A stretch of DNA of 64,000 bases from Streptomyces sp. SAJ15 (GTDB lineage: Bacteria > Actinomycetota > Actinomycetes > Streptomycetales > Streptomycetaceae). Of this stretch, positions 26,200 to 35,503 are shown piece after piece. A model generated the notes under the pieces. That model saw only the letters and a program-made list of their open reading frames with translations. It was not told where the DNA came from and ran no database searches. Every line of letters begins with the position of its first letter. Positions within the stretch are counted from its first letter, which is position 1. A program made the translations under genes and the position numbers. Location of the stretch: NCBI RefSeq assembly GCF_007595705.1, contig NZ_NISY01000003.1:62001-126000 (forward strand), in the 5' to 3' direction.

Positions 26200-27612
26200 A
26201 TGTCACTCCACAAGGGCACCAGCGGCAGCGACGAGGAGCGGGGCTTCTCCGTCAACCCCTTCTTCCTCGCGGCCGACCCGCTGCGCGGCCTGGAGTCGGA
26301 GCCGCCCCGGCACCGGCTGCCCGGCAGCCCGATGACGCCCTCGGCGGCGTACCAGTTCGTCCATGACGAGCTGATGCTGGACGGCAACTCCCGACTGAAC
26401 CTCGCCACCTTCGTCACCACCTGGATGGAGCCCGAGGCCGGCCGGCTGATGGCCGAGTGCCGCGACAAGAACATGATCGACAAGGACGAGTACCCGCGCA
26501 CCGCCGAGTTGGAGCGGCGGTGCGTGGCGATGCTCGCCCACCTGTGGCACGCCCCGGACCCGGAGACCACGGTGGGCTGCTCCACGACCGGGTCCAGCGA
26601 GGCGTGCATGCTCGCCGGGATGGCGCTCAAGCGGCGCTGGGCGCGGCGGAACGCGGACCGCTACCCGAGCACCGCCCGGCCCAACCTGGTGATGGGCGCC
26701 AACGTCCAGGTCTGCTGGGAGAAGTTCTGCACCTTCTGGGAGGTGGAGGCGCGCCAGGTGCCGATGGAGGGCGAGCGCTTCCATCTGGACCCGGAGGCCG
26801 CGGCCGCGCTGTGCGACGAGAACACCATCGGGGTCGTCGCCGTGCTCGGCTCCACCTTCGACGGGTCCTACGAGCCGGTCGCCGAGGTGTGCGCGGCGCT
26901 CGACGCGCTCCAGGAGCGCACCGGGCTGGACGTGCCGGTCCATGTGGACGGCGCCTCCGGGGCGATGGTCGCGCCCTTCCTCGACCCCGAGCTGGTGTGG
27001 GACTTCCGCCTCCCCCGCGTCGCCTCGGTCAACACCTCGGGGCACAAGTACGGGCTGGTCTACCCGGGGGTGGGGTGGGCGCTGTGGCGGGACGCGGCGG
27101 CGCTCCCCGAGGAGCTGGTCTTCCGCGTCAACTACCTGGGCGGCGACATGCCGACCTTCGCGCTGAACTTCTCCCGGCCGGGCGCCCAGGTGGTGGCGCA
27201 GTACTACACCTTCCTCCGGCTGGGGATCGACGGGTTCCGCGCGGTGCAGGGGTACTCCCGCGACGTGGCCTGCCGGCTCGCCGACCGGATCGAGGAGCTG
27301 GGCGACTTCCGGTTGCTGACCCGCGGCGACGAGCTGCCGGTCTTCGCCTTCACCATCGCGGACGACGTGAGGAACTACGACGTCTTCGACGTCTCGCGGC
27401 GGATGCGGGAACGGGGTTGGCTGGTGCCCGCGTACAGCTTCCCGCCGAACCGCGAGGACCTGTCGGTGCTGCGGATGGTGTGCCGCAACGGCTTCACCGC
27501 CGATCTGGCGGACCTGCTCCTGGACGACCTGCGGATGCTGCTGCCCGAACTACGGCGGCAGTCCAAGCCGTCGCTGGAGCGCGGGACCGCGGTGACCGCT
27601 TTCCACCACTGA
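26200..27612 (+). CDS. gad: Glutamate decarboxylase
   Basis: A 470-residue PLP enzyme converting glutamate to GABA with proton consumption. The start has GAGGGG about 10 bases upstream. Seen: the F-M-E-P-type segment T-T-W-M-E-P-E-A (73-80), S-T-T-G-S-S-E-A (128-135), H-V-D-G-A-S-G (248-254) and N-T-S-G-H-K-Y-G with the PLP Lys283. The C-terminus ends F-H-H, like the pH-sensitive tail of bacterial Gad enzymes. It follows a LysE-type exporter rather than a GadC antiporter; export of GABA by that protein is a possibility, not shown. Confidence 0.94.
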   Translation: MSLHKGTSGSDEERGFSVNPFFLAADPLRGLESEPPRHRLPGSPMTPSAAYQFVHDELMLDGNSRLNLATFVTTWMEPEAGRLMAECRDKNMIDKDEYPRTAELERRCVAMLAHLWHAPDPETTVGCSTTGSSEACMLAGMALKRRWARRNADRYPSTARPNLVMGANVQVCWEKFCTFWEVEARQVPMEGERFHLDPEAAAALCDENTIGVVAVLGSTFDGSYEPVAEVCAALDALQERTGLDVPVHVDGASGAMVAPFLDPELVWDFRLPRVASVNTSGHKYGLVYPGVGWALWRDAAALPEELVFRVNYLGGDMPTFALNFSRPGAQVVAQYYTFLRLGIDGFRAVQGYSRDVACRLADRIEELGDFRLLTRGDELPVFAFTIADDVRNYDVFDVSRRMRERGWLVPAYSFPPNREDLSVLRMVCRNGFTADLADLLLDDLRMLLPELRRQSKPSLERGTAVTAFHH

Positions 27613-27694
27613 GGCGCCGCGGGGCCGTCCCCGCCCCGCCCGCTCCGCCGGCCGTCGGCCGCGCGGGGCCCGTCGGCCGCGCGGGGCCCGCGGG

Positions 27695-29512
27695 TCAGCC
27701 CGGCCCGCCGGCCCCCAGGACGGTGGCTCGGCGGCGCACCGCCTCCAGCGCGCCCGGGCGGCGCCCCGGCACCCGGCCGCGGAGCTCGATGAGGGCGGGC
27801 GCCAGCGCCCCGGCCCGGGCCGGGTCCTCGATCTGCTGCCACTGGTGGTGCGCCCGGTCGGCGGCGCCCTCCACATCGGGGTGGCCGGGCGGCTGCTCGT
27901 TGGCCAGCCGCAGGCCGGCGGCGGATATCCACAACTCGCAGGCGCGGGCCGGGTCGTCGGCGAGCCGGGCCAGGTCGGCCCGGACCTCCAGCCAGTGGAC
28001 CGCCTCCGGCGAGCTGGGCCCGGAGGCCCGCATGGCCTCCTGCTCCCAGGCGGCCGCCATGGACGCCGCCTCGCTGTGCCGCCCCGCGCGGGCCGCCTCC
28101 AGGATCGCCGCGTGCGGGTCGGAGTGATACGGCTCGGAAGGCCTCGCCCCGCGCGGCGGCACGACGGGCACGGGCGGAGCGGTGGGCGGCGCGGCGGGCG
28201 CCGGGGGTGCGGCCGGGAACGCGGCCGGCAGGGGCGGCACGGGAACCGCGGGCGGCGGCACGATCAGGATGGGCGGGCCGACGGGGGGTGGAAGGGCCTC
28301 GGAGTCGGACCAGCCGCCGTCGCCGTCCGCGCGGGGACGGGTGACCGGCTCCTCGGCGAAACCGGCGTCCGCGCGGGGACCGGCGGCCGGCTCCTCCGTG
28401 GCACCGGCCTCCGCGCGGGACACGGATATCGCCTCCGCGGCGGAGCCGGGCTCCGGCACGAAGCCGGCCTCTGCGGCGGGCCCGGGCCCGGCCGCGACCC
28501 CGGCCGCGACCCCGGCTCCCGGGGCGAGAGTCCCTCCTGGGGCGGACACGGCGTCTCCAAAGGAGGCGGAACTGGCGGAACTCACGTCTGCCGCCGGCCC
28601 GGGCTCCACAGGGGGCGCGACCGGGCCCTCCAGAGCGGCCGGGCTCCCCAGGGTGTCCGGGCCCGCCAGAGTCGGCCGGCCCTGCGGAGCCGTCAGACCC
28701 GCCGAGGTCGCCGAACCCGTCGGGGTCGCCGTTGAGGTCGCCAGAGCCTCCGGAGTCGCGGGCCCCTCCGCGGGGAAGGCGGGAGCGCCGTGGTTCGCCG
28801 GCTGGAGCGGTAGGGCGGAGCCGTCGGAGAGTCCGGCCTCGACCGCGGCGTGTTCGTGGAGGCGTGCGAGGGGAGGGCGATCGGCGGCGCCGCGGAGCGC
28901 GGCGGCGAGGGCCCGGCTGTAGACCGGTGTGAAGACCTCACGCTTGGGCGGGGCGGGGGCGAGGGCCCCGTAGAGGGTGAGCCCGGCGGCGAGTTGGCGT
29001 GGGTCGATCCCGAGCCGGGACGCGCCGGCGCCCTTGCCGCCCGCCCGGTCCCCGCTCCCCTGGGGCCACACCGTCCCGTCCGCCACCAGATCGGCGACGA
29101 CGGTGGTCTCGCTGCCCGGCGGCCGCTTGGCCAGCTCCGCCGCCAGCCAGTGCCAGGGCAGAGCGGTGTAGCGGGCGGTCCTGGGGGTGGTGCGGGCGAG
29201 CGCCAGGTGCGGGAGCCGCTGCTTGGCGTCGAGGGTGAGCTGCCCGGCCAGATAGACCAGCACGGGGCCGGGGTGGGCGGCCGCGGTCCGCAGGTGGGTC
29301 AGCACGGTCTGCGGATCGTCGGGGTCCACCAGCTGGACGACGCTGGCGCCGGCCGGGGTGCCCACCAACACGGTCGGTGCCACGGCGGCGAGTTGAGGCA
29401 GGACCGCCCCGGCGTCCATGATGCGCTGCCGGCCGTTCTTGCCACGGGGGCCGGCGGCGATGAGCAGGGCGTAGCCGGGCTCGCCTGCCGTTCCCGCGCG
29501 GTTGATCGCCAT
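27695..29512 (-). CDS. TPR-type protein with N-terminal possible degenerate caspase-like domain
   Basis: A 605-residue protein of unrecognised family. The ATG at 29512 (M-A-I-N-R-A-G) is the natural start; the frame continues upstream without support. Residues 15-175 have an alternating strand/helix pattern (A-L-L-I-A-A-G-P; T-V-L-V-G-T; P-V-L-V-Y-L-A-G-Q; T-T-V-V-A-D-L-V-A-D) reminiscent of caspase/CHAT-like folds, but the catalytic His and Cys positions are not conserved. About 235-460 is disordered, Pro/Ala-rich. About 465-600 has helical TPR-like repeats (A-I-L-E-A-A-R-A-G-R-H-S-E-A). Function unknown; the caspase-like reading is inference. Confidence 0.7.
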   Translation of the reverse strand: MAINRAGTAGEPGYALLIAAGPRGKNGRQRIMDAGAVLPQLAAVAPTVLVGTPAGASVVQLVDPDDPQTVLTHLRTAAAHPGPVLVYLAGQLTLDAKQRLPHLALARTTPRTARYTALPWHWLAAELAKRPPGSETTVVADLVADGTVWPQGSGDRAGGKGAGASRLGIDPRQLAAGLTLYGALAPAPPKREVFTPVYSRALAAALRGAADRPPLARLHEHAAVEAGLSDGSALPLQPANHGAPAFPAEGPATPEALATSTATPTGSATSAGLTAPQGRPTLAGPDTLGSPAALEGPVAPPVEPGPAADVSSASSASFGDAVSAPGGTLAPGAGVAAGVAAGPGPAAEAGFVPEPGSAAEAISVSRAEAGATEEPAAGPRADAGFAEEPVTRPRADGDGGWSDSEALPPPVGPPILIVPPPAVPVPPLPAAFPAAPPAPAAPPTAPPVPVVPPRGARPSEPYHSDPHAAILEAARAGRHSEAASMAAAWEQEAMRASGPSSPEAVHWLEVRADLARLADDPARACELWISAAGLRLANEQPPGHPDVEGAADRAHHQWQQIEDPARAGALAPALIELRGRVPGRRPGALEAVRRRATVLGAGGPG

Positions 29513-29900
29513 GGCAGCACCGTAGCCGGTACCGGGCCGTGGCGCTGTGGCCTGAGCACCAGTCGTACGGTCGGCTCGTCGCACTCGGGCGCGGCGGTCG
29601 AGCTCCGCGAGCCCCGCCGCAACCGGCCCACGGAGTACGGGAACCGGCCCACGGGGAGGGCGAGGGGCCGGCCGCCGGCGCCTGGTTGGGCTCCACACGG
29701 ACCCGAAAGCCGTCGCGCCGATCGGGGTTGGCGCCCGACTGGTGACGGCTGCGGCCGTGAGGTGTCGGGTTTCCCGCGGCGGCCGTGGACGGCCGTGGAC
29801 GAGGCGGGCGGGGCGACCGTGGGGGGCGACTTTCCCGCGGCGACCGCGCGGCACGCGCCGCGCGCTCGCCGCGCGCCGCGCGGAGTCCGTCACCCGGGCC
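29513..29900. other. Intergenic region without a supported gene
   Basis: A 388-base gap between two minus-strand genes. It holds GC-rich short repeats such as GCGGCGACCGCGCGGC around 29830-29880 but no convincing gene. It should include the promoter of the 605-residue gene. Confidence 0.5.
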
Positions 29901-30524
29901 TCACTCCGAGGCGGCGTACGGGTTCTTCGCCCCCTCGGGCAGCACGTCCACGGAGCGCTTCCCCTCGCCCGCCATGACGTAGGCGCCGCCCTCGAGGCGT
30001 TTGATGAGTCCACGGGTCCACTCGGCTCCGCTGTCGGAGGAGTCCACCCAGAGCTTCATGATCTCGCCGATGTGGCCCCACTCGTCGGAACCGCCGTCCG
30101 GCGGCATCCAGTGCCGGGTCACCTCGGCCCGCCACTGCTCCAGGGCCGCCACCCGCTCCTTGAGCAGGGCGATGGCCTCCGCCCGGGGGAGGTCGACGAT
30201 GAACCCGACCCCGGCCGTCAGCTCGTCGATCTTCTGGTCGTGGCGCACCAGGGCCTCGCGCAGCAGCTTGAAGTACTCCACCTGGCCCGCCTCGGTGAGC
30301 TCGTACTCCGTGCGGGGCGGGCCGCCCGCCGTGCTCGGCGCCACATCGTGGGCGATCATCAGTCCCTGTTTCGCCATCTGTTTCAGCGCGTGGTAAATCG
30401 ATCCGGGCTTGGCGTTGGACCACTCGTGCGCGCCCCAGAACTCCAGGTCGTTGCGGACCTGGTACCCGTGTGCCCGCCCATGCTGGCGGACCGCGCCGAG
30501 CACCAGCAGCCGGATCGCCGACAT
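29901..30524 (-). CDS. PadR-family transcriptional regulator
   Basis: A 207-residue regulator. The N-terminal winged helix (L-L-V-L-G-A-V-R...H-G-Y-Q-V-R-N-D-L, G-S-I-Y-H-A-L-K-Q-M) is typical of PadR; the C-terminal half is a helical dimerisation domain (Vir_act_alpha_C-like). GAGGAG precedes the ATG closely. It is divergent from the VOC-fold gene at 30620; the 95-base gap contains a near-palindrome (30575-30592) that is a good candidate for its operator, giving autoregulation and control of the neighbour. Confidence 0.9.
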   Translation of the reverse strand: MSAIRLLVLGAVRQHGRAHGYQVRNDLEFWGAHEWSNAKPGSIYHALKQMAKQGLMIAHDVAPSTAGGPPRTEYELTEAGQVEYFKLLREALVRHDQKIDELTAGVGFIVDLPRAEAIALLKERVAALEQWRAEVTRHWMPPDGGSDEWGHIGEIMKLWVDSSDSGAEWTRGLIKRLEGGAYVMAGEGKRSVDVLPEGAKNPYAASE

Positions 30525-30574
30525 CGTCTCCTCATTCCGTCGGACCTGCCCCGCTCCCAGACTAGTGGGCGCGT

Positions 30575-30592
30575 CTAATCAAGTTTGACTAG
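30575..30592. promoter_or_regulatory. Candidate PadR operator
   Basis: CTAATCAAGTTTGACTAG is an 18-bp near-palindrome (7 of 9 pairs symmetrical). It is the only AT-rich patch in the divergent gap between the PadR and VOC genes. Assignment is inference from position and symmetry. Confidence 0.65.
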
Positions 30593-30619
30593 CAGGGGAA
30601 CCGATGCCAGGCTCGCTCC

Positions 30620-31330
30620 ATGGCCGAGACCGTGATTCCGATGCTTCCCTGCCGGTCCATCGACGACATCACCGCCTTCTACCCCGCCCTGGGCTTCGAA
30701 GTGACCTTCCAGCAGCGCAGCCCCAACCCCTATGTCGCACTCGCGCGCGGCGAGCTCGCACTGCACTTCTTCGGCATGAAGTCGTACGACCCGGCGTCCT
30801 CCTACAGCACCTGCTACGTGCGGACCGACGACGTCGACGCGCTCTACGAGGCGTTCCGGTCGGGGCTGAAGGCGTCGCTGGGCAGAATCCCGACCCGGGG
30901 GCTCCCCCGCCTCGGAGCGCTGAAGGACACCACGTACGGGATGCGCCAGTTCCTGCTGACCGACCCCGGCGGCAACACGCTCCGCGTCGGCCGGCCCGTC
31001 GCGGACACCTTCGAGCACCGTCCGGCGCCGACGGAGCGCTATGCCCGCGCCCTCCACCAGGCCACGCTGCTCGGCGAGTCCAAGGGCGACCCCGCGGCCG
31101 CCGCCCGCGTCCTGGACCGCGCGCTCTCCGCCGAGGGGGCGCCGCCGCCGTCGCGACTGGCGCCCCTGCTCGTGCTGCGTGCCGAGATGGCCGCCCGACT
31201 GGGCGACGCGGACCACGCCCGCGACTGCCTGGCGCGCGCCGCCGCCGTCCCCCTCACCCCCGAGCAGCGCCTGGCCCTTCAGGACATCCTCCGCCGGGCC
31301 GACGACCTGCGCGAGCACCCGTCCTCCTGA
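30620..31330 (+). CDS. VOC-superfamily (bleomycin-resistance-like) protein with helical C-terminus
   Basis: A 236-residue protein. Residues 1-125 form a vicinal-oxygen-chelate fold like bleomycin-binding proteins (M-L-P-C-R-S-I-D-D-I-T-A-F-Y, A-L-H-F-F, D-P-G-G-N-T-L-R-V). Residues 140-236 are an extra TPR-like helical region (A-L-H-Q-A-T-L-L, A-R-V-L-D-R-A-L-S), which plain Ble proteins lack. It could sequester a drug or act enzymatically. Divergent from, and probably controlled by, the PadR regulator. Confidence 0.82.
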   Translation: MAETVIPMLPCRSIDDITAFYPALGFEVTFQQRSPNPYVALARGELALHFFGMKSYDPASSYSTCYVRTDDVDALYEAFRSGLKASLGRIPTRGLPRLGALKDTTYGMRQFLLTDPGGNTLRVGRPVADTFEHRPAPTERYARALHQATLLGESKGDPAAAARVLDRALSAEGAPPPSRLAPLLVLRAEMAARLGDADHARDCLARAAAVPLTPEQRLALQDILRRADDLREHPSS

Positions 31331-31438
31331 GCGCCCGGCCCCCGGCTTCCAGAAGTCGGGGGCCGCCGGCGGTCACACTTCCGCGCGGCGATCCGTCAGT
31401 GGGGTGACAGCAACGTGAAAGCCCGAAAGGAGACGGAG

Positions 31439-31945
31439 ATGGAAGCGCGTGCGATCACCGCGGAGGTGCCGATGGGGCCGCGGATGTCCCAGGACCCCCA
31501 GGAGCTCGTCCCCGAACTGGCGGAGGTCTCCGCGGCGCTGTTCAAGGCCACCGGCAACCACTCGGTCCCGCGGACCACGATCAGCCTGCTCCAGCTGCGC
31601 GCCGGCCAGATCGTGGAGAACACCTACCTGACCGTCCTGCACACGGGATTCCTGCGCAAGGCCGGGGAGTCCGAGGAGCGGATCACCGCGGTGTCCTCCT
31701 GGCAGGACGCGCCGTACTTCACCCCCGCCGAGCGCGCCGCGCTGGCGCTCGTGGAGGCGGTCTTCCAGCCGTCCCCGCGCGGCGAGCGGGTCACCGACGA
31801 GCTCTACGCCCAGGCGGCCGAGCACTACGAGCCCAAGGCGCTGGCCACCCTGGCCATCGCGATCGGACAGGTCGGCTTCTTCATCCCGCTGGCCCTGATC
31901 GCCAAGCCGGTCCCGGGCCGGTCGTTCACCGACCCGTGGAACTAG
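31439..31945 (+). CDS. Carboxymuconolactone decarboxylase/AhpD-like protein lacking the CxxC motif
   Basis: A 168-residue all-helical protein of the AhpD/CMD superfamily. AAGGAG 6 bases before the ATG at 31439 fixes the start over the GTG at 31415. The core helix reads L-R-A-G-Q-I-V-E-N-T-Y-L-T-V-L-H-T; in AhpD-like proteins this helix carries C-x-x-C followed by H, but here both cysteines are replaced while the His remains. Downstream features are intact (A-L-A-L-V-E-A-V). It may bind a ligand or act without redox chemistry. Confidence 0.82.
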   Translation: MEARAITAEVPMGPRMSQDPQELVPELAEVSAALFKATGNHSVPRTTISLLQLRAGQIVENTYLTVLHTGFLRKAGESEERITAVSSWQDAPYFTPAERAALALVEAVFQPSPRGERVTDELYAQAAEHYEPKALATLAIAIGQVGFFIPLALIAKPVPGRSFTDPWN

Positions 31946-32107
31946 AACCACCCGACTGAGAAGCGGCGTTCGGGCCTCCGGCCTTGGGCCTCGGGCCTCG
32001 GCCGACACCCGGGGCCCGGCCCTGTCCGAGCGACCGGCGCCCGGGGCCGGGGCCGGGCCCGAGCGACCGACGCCCGGGGCCGAGCGGGCCGACGCCCGGC
32101 GCCGTCC

Positions 32108-32659
32108 CTACACCCCCGCCCCCGCCCGTGCCGCCTCGTCGACCAGCTCGAAGGCGGTCTTGCCGTCCAGGGACTCTCGGATGATGTCCGCGTGTCCCGC
32201 GTGGCGACCGACCTCCTCGATCAGGTGGAGGAGCAGCCAGCGGACCGAGACCCGGCCGCCCTGGGGGAACCACGGCGCGTCGGGGAGCGGGAAGGTGTCC
32301 TGGAGGCTGGGGACCGAGCGGACGTACTCCTCCGTCTGTCGGGCCACCGCGTCCCAGAAGTCCAGCACGGAGGCGACCGATTCGCCGCCCTCCAACTGGA
32401 AGCCCAGGTGCCAGGTGGTCTCGTCGCGCCGGATGGAGTGCGGCACCCGCCGGGCCGTCTCCACCCAGTTCAGCTCGGTCTCGGCGACGTGCTTGAGCAG
32501 GCCGGCCAGGGAGAGTCGACTGGCGCTCGGCTGCTGCCGCGCCTGCTCGTCGCCGAGTCCGAGCAGCGCGCGGCGCACACCGCCCCGCTGGGCCTCCAGA
32601 AAGGCCAGCAGGGTGCCGCGCTCGTCGGCCGGGTTGGTCTCGATCACGTGGGTGGGCAT
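32108..32659 (-). CDS. DinB-family protein (DUF664)
   Basis: A 182-residue four-helix-bundle protein. The ATG at 32659 has AAGGCGG upstream; the frame to 32692 is not needed. Seen: L-A-G-L-L-K-H-V-A-E-T-E-L-N-W near residue 52 and H-L-I-E-E-V-G-R-H-A-G-H-A-D near 143, giving the three-His metal site of the DinB/MST fold. Family members are thiol-dependent S-transferases (mycothiol, bacillithiol) or of unknown role. Monocistronic and convergent with the AhpD-like gene. Confidence 0.88.
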   Translation of the reverse strand: MPTHVIETNPADERGTLLAFLEAQRGGVRRALLGLGDEQARQQPSASRLSLAGLLKHVAETELNWVETARRVPHSIRRDETTWHLGFQLEGGESVASVLDFWDAVARQTEEYVRSVPSLQDTFPLPDAPWFPQGGRVSVRWLLLHLIEEVGRHAGHADIIRESLDGKTAFELVDEAARAGAGV

Positions 32660-32793
32660 GGGGTCCGCCTTCCGTCGGCTCGTCCTCGACATCTGCGACA
32701 GTAGGACCCCATGCGGTCAGGTTCTGTCCTCAAGTCCACCCGCGGTCGCCGCGTTCGACGCGCCCGCGCGGGGGCGCGCCGGAAGAGCGCGGG

Positions 32794-34251
32794 TCAGAGG
32801 GGGAAGTGGGTGCGCCCGTGCTGGATCGAGATCCACTTGGTCGTGGTGAACGCCTCGATGTACGCGTCGCCGTTGAGCCGTCCCAGCCCCGAGTGCCTCT
32901 CGCCGCCGAACGGCACGATCGGCTCGTCGTGCACCGAGCTGTCATTGATGTGGATCATGCCCGTCTCCACCCGTCGGGCGAGCCGGACACCGCGCTCGAT
33001 GTCGCCGGTGTGGACCGCGCCGCTGAGGCCGTAGTCGGTCGCGTTGGCGATCTCGACGGCCTCCTCGTCTCCGTCGAAGGGGATGAGCACGACCACCGGA
33101 CCGAACATCTCCTGGTGGAGCACGGCCGAGCCCTCGGGGACGTCGGTGAGCACGGTCGGGCCGACCAGGGTGCCGTGGGTCTCCCCCCGCACCAGGGCCG
33201 TGGCACCGTCGGCGATGGTCTGGCCGACCAGCGAGGTGAGGTTCTCGGCCTGGGTCTCGTTGATGAGCGGGCCGATCTGCGTGGTGGGGTCGTTCGGGTC
33301 GCCCACCTTCAGACCGCGCACCCGCGCCACGAACTTCTCGGTGAACTCCCGCTCCACCGCGCGGTCCACCAGGATCCGGTTGGCCGCCATGCAGATCTGG
33401 CCCTGGTGGGCGAAGCGGCTGAGGATCGCCGCGTCCACCGCGTAGTCGATGTCGGCGTCGTCCAGCACGATCAGCGCGCTGTTGCCGCCGAGCTCCAGGA
33501 CCGTGCGCTTGAAGTGCGAGGCGGCGACGGTGGCCACATGGCGGCCCACCTTGTCCGAGCCGGTGAAGGAGAACACCTTGGGCACCGGATGCTCGATGAG
33601 CGCGTCGCCGATCTCCGCGATGTCGGTGATCACCACGTTGAGCAGCCCGGGCGGCAGTCCGGCCTCCTCGAAGACCTTACCCAGCAGGCTGCCGCCGCAG
33701 ATCGGGGTGTTCTGGTGCGGCTTGAGCACCACGCCGTTGCCGAGCGCCAGCGCGGGACCGACCGACTTCAGCGAGAGCAGGAACGGGAAGTTGAAGGGGC
33801 TGACCACCCCGACCACGCCGACCGGCAGCCGGTACAGCCGGTTCTCCTTGCCGTCGATCGGCGACGGGATGATCCGCCCCTCGGGGCGCAGCGCCAGCTG
33901 GACGCACTCGCGCAGGAACTCTCTCGCCAGGCCCAGCTCGAAGGCGGCCTTGAAGTGGGTGCCGCCGACCTCGGCGATGATCGCCTCGCTCAGCTCCTTC
34001 TCGCGGTCCTCGACGATGCGCAGCGCCCGCTCGAAGACCAGCCGTCGGGTGTAGGGATTGGTGCTCCCCCACTCCCGCTGCGCCCGCTCGGCGGCCCGAT
34101 AGGCGAGGTCCACCTCCTCCACCGTGGCCACGGTGATCGAGGCGAGCTTCTCCCCGTTGTACGGGTTGAAGTCGACGATGTCCCAGGAGCCGCTCCCGGG
34201 TCGCCATTCGCCGTCGATGTACTGGTACGCCAACTCGGAGAAGTAGGACAT
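32794..34251 (-). CDS. Aldehyde dehydrogenase (vanillin/benzaldehyde dehydrogenase-like)
   Basis: A 485-residue NAD(P)-dependent dehydrogenase. The ATG at 34251 (M-S-Y-F-S-E-L-A-Y-Q-Y-I-D-G) matches the family start. Catalytic Glu253 in L-E-L-G-G-N and Cys287 in G-Q-I-C-M; the cofactor loop S-P-F-N-F-P and F-T-G-S are present. The sequence resembles aryl-aldehyde dehydrogenases such as vanillin dehydrogenase; the physiological aldehyde is not known. No decarboxylase or oxygenase gene lies beside it to confirm an aromatic pathway. Confidence 0.88.
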   Translation of the reverse strand: MSYFSELAYQYIDGEWRPGSGSWDIVDFNPYNGEKLASITVATVEEVDLAYRAAERAQREWGSTNPYTRRLVFERALRIVEDREKELSEAIIAEVGGTHFKAAFELGLAREFLRECVQLALRPEGRIIPSPIDGKENRLYRLPVGVVGVVSPFNFPFLLSLKSVGPALALGNGVVLKPHQNTPICGGSLLGKVFEEAGLPPGLLNVVITDIAEIGDALIEHPVPKVFSFTGSDKVGRHVATVAASHFKRTVLELGGNSALIVLDDADIDYAVDAAILSRFAHQGQICMAANRILVDRAVEREFTEKFVARVRGLKVGDPNDPTTQIGPLINETQAENLTSLVGQTIADGATALVRGETHGTLVGPTVLTDVPEGSAVLHQEMFGPVVVLIPFDGDEEAVEIANATDYGLSGAVHTGDIERGVRLARRVETGMIHINDSSVHDEPIVPFGGERHSGLGRLNGDAYIEAFTTTKWISIQHGRTHFPL

Positions 34252-34334
34252 GACCGTCCCTATCTGGAGGGCTGGGTGCCCTTGACACCCAAGCGTCTGT
34301 GGGGCTCCTGATGGCACGTCATGCTACATACGTC

Positions 34335-35198
34335 TTACGCGAGTTGAAGCAACCGTTCGAGCAATTCCCGGCTGTTCTCGGGTGACAGGCTGTCGGCGGC
34401 CAGACGCCCCAGAACCCTTTCGTAATGGGCGACTTCCTCGCGCTTGTCGAGATAGAGCGCGCTGGTGAGTTGCTCCAGATAGACCACGTCCGGCAGGTCC
34501 GATTCGGGGAAGCGCAACCGGGTGAACGCGCCGCTCTCCCCGGCGTGCCCGCCGAAGGCGAACGGCATCACCTGGAGCGTCACGTTCGGCTGCTCTGAGA
34601 CGTCGATGAGGTGCTCCAGCTGCCCCCGCATCACTCGCGAGCCGCCGTAGGGGCGGTGCAACGCCGCCTCGTCCAACACCACGTGGAACTCCGGCGGCTG
34701 CTCGGCGACCAGCAGCTTCTGGCGCTCCAGCCGAAGCGCCACGCGGCGCTCCACCTCGGACTCGGAGGCCGTGGGCTGACCGCTGGTGACGACCGCCTGG
34801 GCGTAGCTCTCGGTCTGCAGCAGCCCGTGCACGAACTGCACCTCGTAGCAGGCGATGTGCGAGGCGGCTCCCTCCAGCCCCACATATGTCTGAAACCACC
34901 CCGGCAGCACATCGCCGTAACTGTGCCACCACCCGGCCACATTGGCCTCGCGGGCCAGCCCGAGCAGCGCCGCCCGCTCCCCGTCGTCGCTGACGCCGTA
35001 GAGCGTCAACAGGTCCTCGATGTCCCGCGCCTTGAAGCTCACCCGCCCCAACTCCATGCGGCTGATCTTTGATTCGGAAGCACGGATCGAATAGCCGGCC
35101 GCCTCACGCGTGATGCCGCGTGCCTCGCGCAGCCGCCTGAGCTGGGAGCCCAGAAGAATGCGGCGTACCACCGATCCACTCGACTCGCTTGCGGTCAT
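34335..35198 (-). CDS. XRE-family regulator with DUF5753 (WhiJ-like)
   Basis: A 287-residue DNA-binding protein: helix-turn-helix at about 15-75 (L-R-R-L-R-E-A-R-G-I-T-R-E-A-A-G-Y) and the DUF5753 domain at about 105-280 (H-S-Y-G-D-V-L-P-G-W-F-Q-T-Y-V-G-L-E). GGAGG lies 9 bases before the ATG at 35198; the frame to 35483 is a run-on. This is the typical large member of the WhiJ/DUF397 developmental gene families of Streptomyces, with a small HATPase and a DUF397 protein encoded next to it. Confidence 0.92.
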   Translation of the reverse strand: MTASESSGSVVRRILLGSQLRRLREARGITREAAGYSIRASESKISRMELGRVSFKARDIEDLLTLYGVSDDGERAALLGLAREANVAGWWHSYGDVLPGWFQTYVGLEGAASHIACYEVQFVHGLLQTESYAQAVVTSGQPTASESEVERRVALRLERQKLLVAEQPPEFHVVLDEAALHRPYGGSRVMRGQLEHLIDVSEQPNVTLQVMPFAFGGHAGESGAFTRLRFPESDLPDVVYLEQLTSALYLDKREEVAHYERVLGRLAADSLSPENSRELLERLLQLA

Positions 35199-35503
35199 TC
35201 CCGTGACCCTCCCTCTACGGAACACACCCTTCCGGGGGCGACCCCCGGCACCCCCGGCGGCGAAGTCTGCCACCTTAGGGCTTCGCGCTGTGCACATGTC
35301 GTTACTCAGCCGCGATACGTACGCAGGACAGCGTAGGAAGAATCGCGAGCAAACCCCCGCAGGTTTCCCCAAAGCGTGCGCGTGCACGTGCATCTGCCCT
35401 TGCATCTGCCTTACGCATTCGGAACGATGGGGATCGCGCACATGCAAGCTCGTATGGGGTCCAGCCAGGATCATCACGGCCACGAAGGTGCAGGAGTGCT
35501 CGC
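35199..35503. promoter_or_regulatory. Divergent promoter region of the XRE and HATPase genes
   Basis: A 305-base gap, less GC-rich than its surroundings, with no gene. It contains the 18-bp element at 35377-35394 that recurs upstream of the DUF397 gene, and a short internal repeat GCATCTGCC at 35390 and 35403. Confidence 0.6.
35377..35394 (+). promoter_or_regulatory. 18-bp shared element upstream of the HATPase gene
   Basis: TGCGCGTGCACGTGCATC. The identical 18-mer occurs on the minus strand at 36589-36572 upstream of the DUF397 gene, in the same orientation relative to its gene. The core GTGCAC is palindromic. Candidate operator for the XRE regulator encoded next door. Confidence 0.7.
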
